Below are positions 1 through 3,830 of a stretch of DNA of 21,423 nt, in pieces. The stretch comes from a virus, in IMG/VR virus record IMGVR_UViG_3300025687_000391, positions 1 through 21,423 of that record; one strand, 5' to 3'. How positions within the stretch are numbered: the first letter of the stretch is position 1; each line of letters opens with the position of its first letter. The notes under the pieces were generated by a model, which worked only from the letters and a program-made list of their open reading frames with translations, had not been told where the DNA came from and searched no databases. Both the position numbers and the translations under genes were made by a program.

Positions 1-1
1 G

Positions 2-415
2 CTCTCCACCATTCATCGTCTAGGTGGAGCAGAAGAAGACTTTCTCTACAAGAAGTCATTCATGAACCATCCATGTACGGTGTGGGCAAGATCATCATCC
101 CACAATTACATCTGGTTGGCACAGCATACCAATGAGTTGTCAAATGAATATACCTACCGTTATGGTAAGATTCATAAGGCGCATTCTCTTACCTATTGGT
201 TTGAGAATGAAATTCCAAAGTATGTAATTGAGAATGGAACTGCTCGTACTCCATTCGCTCAGGCAATGCCAGAGCAATATAAAGTAACGGATGACGCCAT
301 TAGCGCATATCGTAATTATTACCTTGGAGAAAAGAAAAGATTCGCAAAATGGACAAGACGAAATATTCCAGAATGGTACTCCGAAGGCTTGACAAAGCAG
401 CAGATTCTGATATAA
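2..415 (+). CDS. Conserved T4-like phage protein of unknown function (5' end missing)
   Basis: The frame is open from base 2, so the gene begins upstream of the window; the first in-window ATG (62) is internal, because residues before it (LGGAEEDF...KKSF) read as normal protein. The visible part is about 137 residues, with conserved-looking blocks WARSSSHNYIWL, EYTYRYGKIHKAH, TPFAQAMPEQYK and AYRNYYLGEKKRFAKW and a terminal IPEWY. I recall this pattern from uncharacterised proteins of many T4-like marine phages; no catalytic motif is evident and I assign no function. It is soluble, aromatic-rich and has no membrane segment. Its last codons contain a consensus promoter (389-416) that fires into the following RNA region. 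Confidence 0.85.
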   Translation, partial: LSTIHRLGGAEEDFLYKKSFMNHPCTVWARSSSHNYIWLAQHTNELSNEYTYRYGKIHKAHSLTYWFENEIPKYVIENGTARTPFAQAMPEQYKVTDDAISAYRNYYLGEKKRFAKWTRRNIPEWYSEGLTKQQILI

Positions 416-416
416 T
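389..416 (+). promoter_or_regulatory. Sigma70-type promoter upstream of first tRNA block
   Basis: TTGACA at 389-394 and TATAAT at 411-416, separated by 16 bp; both hexamers match the bacterial consensus exactly. It lies in the last codons of the preceding gene and would start transcription near 423, giving a leader of about 160 nt before tRNA-Lys. It suggests use of unmodified host RNA polymerase, as expected of early phage genes. Confidence 0.8.
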
Positions 417-581
417 GTACCGCATGAGAGAACCATATGTGAACCATAAAACCGCTATTATATTATAAGATTTGCGTATTAGATCAAATACGCATCGACC
501 GTTGTTATAGTTTCTAACGAGTCGATTACCTAGAAACTAGGCGTAAAACCTTGCGGGGGACTCGCCATCCCCTGCTTTACC
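417..581 (+). ncRNA. Structured non-coding leader of the tRNA block
   Basis: No credible protein gene lies between the promoter and tRNA-Lys. Three inverted repeats are visible: 473-480 with 487-494 (8 bp, 6-nt loop); 508-515 with 532-539 (8 bp, 16-nt loop); and a composite hairpin 543-580 in which GTAAA pairs with TTTAC, and a GC plus four G-C pairs close a loop around 559-568. A further 6-bp match, 494-499 with 521-526, could pair into the loop of the second hairpin and make a pseudoknot. It could be a processing leader for the tRNAs or an independent small RNA; sequence alone does not decide. Confidence 0.45.
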
Positions 582-654
582 GCCCCTATAGCTCAGATGG
601 TAGAGCATTCGGCTTTTAACCGATAGGTCGTAGGTTCGATCCCTACTGGGGGTA
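582..654 (+). tRNA. tRNA-Lys (anticodon UUU)
   Basis: A full cloverleaf is visible: acceptor GCCCCTA with TGGGGGT (G1-U72 and one other wobble), D arm GCTC/GAGC, anticodon loop CTTTTAA with anticodon TTT, T arm GTAGG-TTCGATC-CCTAC, discriminator A654. CCA is not encoded. It would read AAA/AAG codons, which are frequent in this AT-rich genome. Only 3 nt separate it from tRNA-Gly. Confidence 0.95.
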
Positions 655-657
655 TTC

Positions 658-729
658 GCGGGTGTAATTCAGTGGTAGAATGCTAGCCTTCCAAGCTTGT
701 CGTCGTGGGTTCAAATCCCATCACCCGCT
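658..729 (+). tRNA. tRNA-Gly (anticodon UCC)
   Basis: Acceptor GCGGGTG with CACCCGC, anticodon loop CTTCCAA giving anticodon TCC, and T arm GTGGG-TTCAAAT-CCCAT (outer pair wobble). Discriminator T729; no encoded CCA. It reads GGA/GGG. The next tRNA-like gene begins 4 nt after it, so the block is probably one transcript cut by tRNA-processing enzymes. Confidence 0.93.
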
Positions 730-733
730 TTTC

Positions 734-821
734 GCGTAGTATCAGTCAGACCGCGCATCTGGAGGCTCTACTAGAATTGCTGTAAAGCAATTGAGAAGGG
801 GTTCAAGTCCCCCACTACGCT
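734..821 (+). tRNA. tRNA-like gene, long variable arm, anticodon unclear
   Basis: The ends are tRNA-like: acceptor GCGTAGT pairs perfectly with ACTACGC (814-820), and AGGGG-TTCAAGT-CCCCC is a T arm with one A-C mismatch. At 88 nt it has the size of a Leu/Ser/Tyr tRNA, and AATTGC-TGTAAA-GCAATT (775-792) suits a long variable arm. The middle does not fold normally: the best stem in the anticodon position, TCTGG/CTAGA (758-762 with 771-775), encloses an 8-nt loop without U at the usual place, and no standard D stem is seen. It may be a decayed tRNA, an unusual one, or contain a sequencing error. Confidence 0.55.
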
Positions 822-823
822 CT

Positions 824-967
824 ATGAATGACAATCGTCAACATTCCGCAGGCAAAGGCGATAAGTATCGTCCCGTTGATCGAAAGAAATGGGACGAAAA
901 CTATGATCGTATCTTTGGAAAAAAGAAGAATGAAAATATTAAAAAGAAAAGCAAGAAAACTTCTTAG
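824..967 (+). CDS. Small basic phage protein of unknown function (47 aa)
   Basis: Reads MNDNRQHSAGKGDKYRPVDR then KKWDENYDRIFGKKK and a Lys-rich tail. I recognise the pattern (SxGKGD.YRPVDR, NYDRIFGK) as a short protein found in many tailed phages; its role is unknown. The start is fixed by that N-terminal pattern. It begins 2 nt after the tRNA-like gene, so there is no room for a separate ribosome binding site; after tRNA processing the message would be almost leaderless. The very high Lys/Arg content suggests nucleic-acid binding, which is inference only. Confidence 0.8.
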   Translation: MNDNRQHSAGKGDKYRPVDRKKWDENYDRIFGKKKNENIKKKSKKTS

Positions 968-1052
968 TCAAGTTATTACAGACATTCCAATTATAATGAT
1001 AATCATCAGCATCGGTGTGCTGATGTTTATGGCATTTATAGATGCTATATAA
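930..1052 (+). CDS. Possible 40-aa membrane protein overlapping the preceding gene
   Basis: A 40-residue frame starts at ATG 930 inside the preceding gene (38-nt overlap, different frame). It has a basic N-terminus (MKILKRKARKLL) followed by one hydrophobic segment of about 20 residues (IPIIMIIISIGVLMFMAFI), a typical layout for a single-span inner-membrane protein with a cytoplasmic basic end. A GGAA stretch lies about 10 nt before the ATG. It fills the gap to the next gene, which begins 13 nt after its stop. Function unknown. The membrane segment supports translation, but the short length leaves doubt. Confidence 0.5.
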   Translation: MKILKRKARKLLSQVITDIPIIMIIISIGVLMFMAFIDAI

Positions 1053-1065
1053 CTTGGAGGTTCTT

Positions 1066-1359
1066 ATGGTTCCTGAAGAAGAAGTGTCAATACGGATCAA
1101 CAAGAAGAACTGGAAGATTAAGATTGTAAAATCCGCAGAACTTCCAAATAATATTCTTGGCGAATGCGATGATCCAAAATATTCAAAACCAGAAATTTGG
1201 GTTAAGCGCAGTCTTAAACCATTGGATCTCATGGATACAATCATTCATGAAGTTGTTCATGCAGTGCGTCCTGAGCTTTCCGAAGATGCGGTAATTGAAA
1301 CCGCCAACGCCATTGCTAAGGCGCTATGGAAATTAAATTATAGGAAAAAAGAAATTTAA
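1066..1359 (+). CDS. Putative small zinc metallopeptidase (HExxH)
   Basis: 97 residues starting at ATG 1066, chosen over upstream in-frame codons because GGAGG lies at 1056-1060. Residues 61-65 are HEVVH, the zinc-binding HExxH motif, in a predicted helix (DTIIHEVVHAV), followed by an acidic stretch (ELSEDAVIE) that could supply the third ligand. The N-terminal half is beta-rich. Small HExxH proteins of this size occur in T4-like phages, usually without known substrate. It could be a degenerate SprT- or ImmA-like fold; length and lack of other motifs prevent a family call. It closes the first gene group; a strong promoter for the next gene follows. Confidence 0.65.
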   Translation: MVPEEEVSIRINKKNWKIKIVKSAELPNNILGECDDPKYSKPEIWVKRSLKPLDLMDTIIHEVVHAVRPELSEDAVIETANAIAKALWKLNYRKKEI

Positions 1360-1387
1360 GATTCTTTTTCCTGCCCCCTCAAGGGGC

Positions 1388-1416
1388 TTGACAGACGACC
1401 CCCCTTCCTGTATAAT
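1388..1416 (+). promoter_or_regulatory. Sigma70-type promoter for the HTH gene
   Basis: TTGACA at 1388-1393 and TATAAT at 1411-1416 with the optimal 17-bp spacer. A short GCCCC/GGGGC hairpin (1374-1388) lies just upstream but has no T run, so it is a poor terminator. Transcription would begin near 1423 and give a leader of about 75 nt. Confidence 0.85.
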
Positions 1417-1428
1417 GTACCCAGTTAA

Positions 1429-1478
1429 CCGATCAGGTGACTGACCCGCAAATGATCGGATCTTCCAATTCAGGGTCA
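1429..1478 (+). promoter_or_regulatory. Candidate H-type pseudoknot in the mRNA leader
   Basis: Stem 1: CCGATCA (1429-1435) pairs with TGATCGG (1453-1459), 7 bp. Stem 2: TGACCC (1442-1447, inside the stem 1 loop) pairs with GGGTCA (1473-1478), 6 bp. Together they form a classic H-type pseudoknot that ends 2 nt before the AAGGA ribosome binding site (1481-1485). T4 gene 32 has a comparable leader pseudoknot used for translational autoregulation; that this one regulates the HTH gene is inference. Confidence 0.5.
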
Positions 1479-1496
1479 CTAAGGAATTTTATTATT

Positions 1497-1775
1497 ATGG
1501 CAAACAGCAACACTCTTACCAAGAAGCGTCAGGTCATCAATCACCTTGCCCGTGGATGGGGCATCGATGCCCGTGAGGCGCTAAACAAGTACGGTGTTCA
1601 GAACCTCCGTGCGACCATCAGCGACATTCGTGAGATGGTCGAGGCATACGGCAATTGGGAGATTGAGACTGTCGAGAACGGTAGCAACACTCGCTACTTC
1701 ATGCGCGACACTCACCCTGGTTCGCGCACCTACGGCTTCCGCAAGGACGGTAGTCGCTACATGATCAACGCCTGA
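1497..1775 (+). CDS. Phage helix-turn-helix protein (HTH_39-like)
   Basis: 92 residues from ATG 1497, preceded by AAGGA at 1481-1485. The central part, KKRQVINHLARGWGIDAREA then LNKYGVQNLRATISDIREM, has the spacing of a winged helix-turn-helix (first helix, turn GWGI, recognition helix, then a G-N-W-I wing) and resembles the small phage HTH_39-type family. The C-terminal part is rich in aromatic and basic residues (RTYGFRKDGSRYMINA) and looks like the wing and tail. It is monocistronic, with its own consensus promoter, a structured leader and a strong terminator, and is more GC-rich and codon-biased (CGT, GGC, AAG) than its neighbours, suggesting high expression. The target is unknown. Confidence 0.7.
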   Translation: MANSNTLTKKRQVINHLARGWGIDAREALNKYGVQNLRATISDIREMVEAYGNWEIETVENGSNTRYFMRDTHPGSRTYGFRKDGSRYMINA

Positions 1776-1798
1776 TCATAACAAACTAAATTCCCGCG

Positions 1799-1829
1799 AA
1801 GGTAGGGCAGAAATGCCCTACCTTTGTTT
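1799..1829 (+). terminator. Rho-independent terminator after the HTH gene
   Basis: A perfect 11-bp stem (1799-1809 with 1814-1824) closed by a GAAA tetraloop (1810-1813), followed by TGTTT. It ends the HTH transcript and abuts the ATG of the next gene at 1830. Confidence 0.85.
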
Positions 1830-2195
1830 ATGACAGATCTTGATGACATTTTGGATTTTGCGTTTCCTCTCTGTCTTGAGATTCAGAGACAGAAGAAACA
1901 TATCTCTCTAATCTTTCATAAGAATAGAATTGTTTCTGTAGGTAGGAATAATTTCAAGACACATCCGAAGGCCTCCGAAATCGGATATCGGTATGACGAA
2001 ATGCACTCAGAGCTTGACGCATACCGCAAAGTCCCATACAATCTACGCGGCAGAAAGTTGAATCTTGTAAATGTTAGATTCAACCGTTTCGGACAATTAC
2101 GAATGTCAAAACCATGCGAACTTTGTTTGCCGTGGTGTCGTGAGGTTTTTCAAACTATATACTATACAGACAACGAAGGAATTCACAAACTATGA
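1830..2195 (+). CDS. Small cytidine-deaminase-fold protein
   Basis: 121 residues from ATG 1830 (an in-frame TTG lies at 1824 inside the terminator). H59-S-E61 in MHSELDAY and P95-C-E-L-C99 in KPCELC form the zinc and catalytic signature of the cytidine/deoxycytidylate deaminase superfamily: H59, C96 and C99 as zinc ligands, E61 as proton shuttle. C103 is extra. The order beta strand, HxE helix, strand, PCxxC helix, strand (QTIYYTD) is kept, but the protein is short, like the compact deaminases of T4-like phages. Nucleotide salvage or nucleic-acid editing are both possible; the substrate cannot be read from sequence. No ribosome binding site is visible because the terminator precedes it directly. 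Confidence 0.72.
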   Translation: MTDLDDILDFAFPLCLEIQRQKKHISLIFHKNRIVSVGRNNFKTHPKASEIGYRYDEMHSELDAYRKVPYNLRGRKLNLVNVRFNRFGQLRMSKPCELCLPWCREVFQTIYYTDNEGIHKL

Positions 2196-2344
2196 AATAT
2201 GTAATCAAGGAAACAAAAGAAACTTGTGTTGTGATTGAGAATTACGAAGATCTTTTCGGAAACAAGATGGCAAAGGTTCGCACAGAATCTGGTCAGATTG
2301 TTGAAGTCGCTCAGGAAGAGATTGTACAATTTCTACAGGATTGA
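2192..2344 (+). CDS. Small phage protein of unknown function (50 aa)
   Basis: Starts with an ATGA overlap on the stop of the deaminase-like gene, which indicates translational coupling. The product begins MKYVIKETKETCVVIENYED and ends EEIVQFLQD; it is acidic with a beta-strand then helix pattern and no membrane segment. Nothing in it identifies a family. The tight junctions on both sides (next ATG 2 nt after its stop) make it a credible member of a three-gene operon. Confidence 0.7.
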   Translation: MKYVIKETKETCVVIENYEDLFGNKMAKVRTESGQIVEVAQEEIVQFLQD

Positions 2345-2346
2345 TC

Positions 2347-2622
2347 ATGACATACCGTCTTCACATTGATATTCCTCTTGAGATGAATGAAGAGGAAGCA
2401 AAGAACGTTTCAATTTCTCTACTTTCAATCTTCGCAGGTGAAGAGAGTGATGCTGTCATTCTCAATGCTCTTGGAGTGAAGGAAATTAATTATCGTCTTG
2501 GTCACGATGAAGATCGTCAGAAGAGCAATTATTTCATGAAGAATGAAAATGGACATGTGAACAATAAGAAATCAAAGATTGTTGTTCCAGAGGTCTTGAC
2601 AAGCGAACAGAATTTGGTATAA
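2347..2622 (+). CDS. Acidic phage protein of unknown function (91 aa)
   Basis: ATG 2347 is the first ATG after the stop of the upstream gene. The N-terminal half (YRLHIDIPLEM then NEEEAKNVSISLLSIFAGEE) has a strand followed by an amphipathic acidic helix; the C-terminal half is polar (NENGHVNNKKSK) and looks disordered. No catalytic motif or membrane span. Its last codons hold the promoter at 2596-2623, so it is the last gene of its operon and no terminator is seen. No family recognised. Confidence 0.7.
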   Translation: MTYRLHIDIPLEMNEEEAKNVSISLLSIFAGEESDAVILNALGVKEINYRLGHDEDRQKSNYFMKNENGHVNNKKSKIVVPEVLTSEQNLV

Positions 2623-2623
2623 T
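2596..2623 (+). promoter_or_regulatory. Sigma70-type promoter for the second tRNA block
   Basis: TTGACA at 2596-2601, TATAAT at 2618-2623, 16-bp spacer, embedded in the 3' end of a coding region. The predicted start (about 2630) lies only a few bases before the first tRNA-like element at 2633. Confidence 0.8.
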
Positions 2624-2632
2624 GATACCAAC

Positions 2633-2703
2633 GCGCCGTGGGCGGAAAGTTTCGCAGGATTGCTTATAACAATCTCAAGCCAGAGCGTTACTGGAACGGC
2701 GTA
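2633..2703 (+). tRNA. Aberrant tRNA-Ile(UAU)-like gene
   Basis: Acceptor GCGCCGT (2633-2639) pairs with ACGGCGT (2696-2702) over 7 bp with G1-U72, as in the tRNA-Lys and tRNA-Glu genes here. D arm GCG/CGC, anticodon stem GATTG/CAATC around loop CTTATAA (anticodon TAT, for AUA codons), T stem CCAG/CTGG with a 7-nt loop AGCGTTA. The D loop lacks the GG pair and the T loop lacks TTC, so ordinary tRNA elbow contacts would be missing. Its position, directly after a promoter and 6 nt before tRNA-Glu, supports a real gene. It may be a divergent functional tRNA or a decaying one. Confidence 0.6.
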
Positions 2704-2709
2704 TTTACT

Positions 2710-2783
2710 GCCCTAATAGATCAACTGGCCAGATCGTCGCCCTTTCAAGGCGAAGGCTCGGGGTTCGAGTCCCCGTTAGGGTA
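2710..2783 (+). tRNA. tRNA-Glu (anticodon UUC)
   Basis: Acceptor GCCCTAA with TTAGGGT (G1-U72 wobble), anticodon stem TCGCC/GGCGA around loop CTTTCAA (anticodon TTC), T arm CGGGG-TTCGAGT-CCCCG, discriminator A2783, CCA not encoded. Three bases separate it from tRNA-Tyr. Confidence 0.95.
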
Positions 2784-2786
2784 TTG

Positions 2787-2868
2787 GGTTGTATACTCAA
2801 GCGGCAAAGAGGACAGACTGTAAATCTGTTGTCATTAGACTTCGGGGGTTCGAGTCCCTCTGCAACCA
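2787..2868 (+). tRNA. tRNA-Tyr (anticodon GUA)
   Basis: 82 nt with a long variable arm, as bacterial tRNA-Tyr has. Acceptor GGTTGTA with TGCAACC, D stem CTC/GAG, anticodon stem ACAGA/TCTGT around loop CTGTAAA (anticodon at 2820-2822), T arm GGGGG-TTCGAGT-CCCTC, discriminator A2868. One base separates it from tRNA-Asn. Confidence 0.95.
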
Positions 2869-2869
2869 T

Positions 2870-2942
2870 TCTCTGATAGCTCAGCAGGTAGAGCGCGAAG
2901 CTGTTAACTTCGATGTCACTGGTTCGATCCCAGTTCAGAGAG
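2870..2942 (+). tRNA. tRNA-Asn (anticodon GUU)
   Basis: Acceptor TCTCTGA with TCAGAGA, D stem GCTC/GAGC, anticodon stem CGAAG/CTTCG around loop CTGTTAA (anticodon GTT), T arm ACTGG-TTCGATC-CCAGT, discriminator G2942. The next coding region starts 2 nt later. Confidence 0.95.
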
Positions 2943-2944
2943 TT

Positions 2945-3268
2945 ATGACATTACCAAATGAATGGTTCATTTCAATGCGAAAGACAAGAAAGTTCTTGTT
3001 TGACTTGCTCAATCCAGAGGAAACTCCAAGAGTTCCAAAGGAAATTCGCAAGATGGCATCAGAATGTCTGAAGCATTTTCCAATGGAGCATGAGATTGCC
3101 GAACTGGAAGAGATGTACAATACAGCACATACCGATCAGAACATTCTGATCTCGGAAACAAATAAAGAAATTCAAAATGCCACAAATGGCATGTTCTTGA
3201 CTCAGCACTCATTGAATAGAGTGGCATCTGCTTTGGAGAAACTTATAAATACTCCAAAGGGGAATTGA
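2945..3268 (+). CDS. Conserved phage protein resembling the BPSL0761 family
   Basis: 107 residues from ATG 2945, which follows the 3' end of tRNA-Asn by 2 nt, so no separate ribosome binding site exists. The N-terminus (LPNEWFISMRKTRKFLFDLL, then P-E-E-TPRVPKEIR and a CLKHFP segment) follows the pattern of small uncharacterised proteins of the BPSL0761 type seen in proteobacteria and phages: a helix, a short TP.VP turn, then R..A...L+HFP. The rest (IAELEEMYN ... SALEKLINT) is helical. Function unknown; the family call is from memory of the pattern. A T4-type late promoter sequence lies in its last codons. Confidence 0.75.
   Translation: MTLPNEWFISMRKTRKFLFDLLNPEETPRVPKEIRKMASECLKHFPMEHEIAELEEMYNTAHTDQNILISETNKEIQNATNGMFLTQHSLNRVASALEKLINTPKGN
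3244..3251 (+). promoter_or_regulatory. Candidate T4-type late promoter
   Basis: TATAAATA matches the T4 late promoter core exactly and sits about 25 nt before the ATG of the next gene. The phage encodes gp33, so late promoters should exist. One such octamer is expected by chance in an AT-rich 21-kb window, hence low confidence. Confidence 0.3.
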
Positions 3269-3269
3269 A

Positions 3270-3407
3270 ATGAGATCAAAAAATGAATTACAAAAACTTA
3301 TTGAACATGAGAGAAAACTTGCTAAATTGACTCCAAAAGTAGTTTCTACTCCGCCAGAGAAAGAACAAATAAAAAAACAAACTGATGTAAAGAAAACTAA
3401 AAAATAA
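3270..3407 (+). CDS. Small basic helical protein (45 aa), unknown
   Basis: ATG 3270 with AAGGGGA 7 nt upstream, one base after the previous stop. The product starts MRSKNELQKLIEHERKLAKL, a strongly helical, charged segment, followed by a Pro/Thr linker (TPKVVSTPPE) and a Lys-rich tail. No family recognised. Its stop codon ends at 3407 and tRNA-Pro begins at the next base, a junction with no spacer. Processing of the tRNA would cut the mRNA directly after its stop codon. Confidence 0.65.
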   Translation: MRSKNELQKLIEHERKLAKLTPKVVSTPPEKEQIKKQTDVKKTKK

Positions 3408-3478
3408 CGGGAATGTGGTGTAGTAGCAACACACCACTTTTGGGAAGTGGAAACGCCGTGCAAATCGGACATTCCCGA
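3408..3478 (+). tRNA. tRNA-Pro (anticodon UGG), T arm short
   Basis: Acceptor CGGGAAT pairs with ATTCCCG, giving the C1-G72 pair typical of bacterial tRNA-Pro. Anticodon stem CCACT/AGTGG encloses TTTGGGA (anticodon TGG). The D stem is GTG/CAC. The T arm is weak: only CCG/CGG around loop TGCAAAT, with two mismatched outer pairs and a short variable region. It lies directly upstream of the tmRNA acceptor piece. An alternative reading, that it is part of the tmRNA precursor, is unlikely because it closes its own acceptor stem. Confidence 0.75.
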
Positions 3479-3480
3479 TT

Positions 3481-3540
3481 GATATCGTTGATCTTTGTGA
3501 ACAACCCATTTGGACGGGGGTGCGAATCCCCCCGACTCCA
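3481..3540 (+). ncRNA. tmRNA acceptor piece
   Basis: About 60 nt that would become the small RNA of a two-piece tmRNA. It holds the 3' strand of the candidate P2 helix, the segment ATTTGGAC before the T arm (compare ATTTCGGAC in one-piece tmRNA), the T arm and the acceptor strand ending in discriminator A. CCA is not encoded. The exact 5' end is uncertain; it must lie after tRNA-Pro (3478). Confidence 0.75.
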
Positions 3541-3666
3541 TTCGACACTAGTGGCGTTCTGACGGAAACGCGGTCTTGACAAGAGACGCTCTTGCGTAAA
3601 ACGGTCTGTAAAATTGACCGACAAAGCAAGGTAGATGGTGTAATCCATCATAGTGTCCCAAACTAC
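3541..3666 (+). other. tmRNA intervening segment, strongly folded
   Basis: This sequence would be removed to give the two mature pieces. GACACTA (3544-3550) pairs with TAGTGTC (3651-3657) and encloses four hairpins: 3554-3571 (GCGTT/AACGC), 3580-3594 (CAAGAG/CTCTTG), 3602-3620 (CGGTC/GACCG) and 3634-3649 (GATGG/CCATC). The closing helix is followed by CCA (3658-3660). No open reading frame of interest is present. Confidence 0.6.
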
Positions 3667-3830
3667 GGGGTCGAATAGAATCGACAAGGGGAAGCGAGCA
3701 TAAGGGAGATATCCGTCACTGGCAACGAGTGTCGTGAAACAACGGTTGCAATTTTAAATGCCGCACCAATGCGGATGGCTGCTTGAAGCAGTGGGGATTG
3801 GTTCTCCCGCATCTGAACGAACCACCCCAC
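3667..3830 (+). ncRNA. tmRNA coding piece
   Basis: Starts with GGGGTCG, the acceptor 5' strand, then the D-loop region. A hairpin at 3713-3745 (CCGT/ACGG around CACT/AGTG) precedes the tag frame, where pseudoknot 1 sits in other tmRNAs. After the tag stop, 3791-3803 can pair with 3820-3830 (GTGGGG/CCCCAC and GGTT/AACC). The mature 3' end is probably near 3830. Confidence 0.7.
3748..3786 (+). other. tmRNA proteolysis-tag reading frame
   Basis: From a GCA codon at 3748 the frame reads AILNAAPMRMAA and ends at TGA 3784-3786. Tags that end in two alanines after a hydrophobic residue are the norm, because ClpXP and related proteases read the C-terminus. The resume codon is chosen as the first Ala codon in the frame; GTT at 3745 is the alternative. 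Codons 3761-3774 also form a CCGCA/TGCGG hairpin with a CCAA loop. Confidence 0.65.

Noticed and set aside
553-580. A further tRNA before tRNA-Lys based on a 5-bp stem with a CTCGCCA loop
   Set aside because: A tRNA centred there would run into tRNA-Lys, and no acceptor stem can be found.
2638-2944. Rightward open frames through the second tRNA block
   Set aside because: They run across tRNA-Glu, tRNA-Tyr and tRNA-Asn; only the frame after ATG 2945 looks like protein.
3576-3614. TTGACA inside the tmRNA intervening segment as a promoter
   Set aside because: No good -10 at 16-18 bp (nearest TAAAAC at 15 bp, TAAAAT at 27 bp); the bases are better explained as part of a hairpin stem.
3209-3687. 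Three overlapping leftward open frames of 96-113 codons
   Set aside because: They lie antisense to tRNA-Pro and the tmRNA, lack ribosome binding sites and have no recognisable product; RNA genes explain the region.
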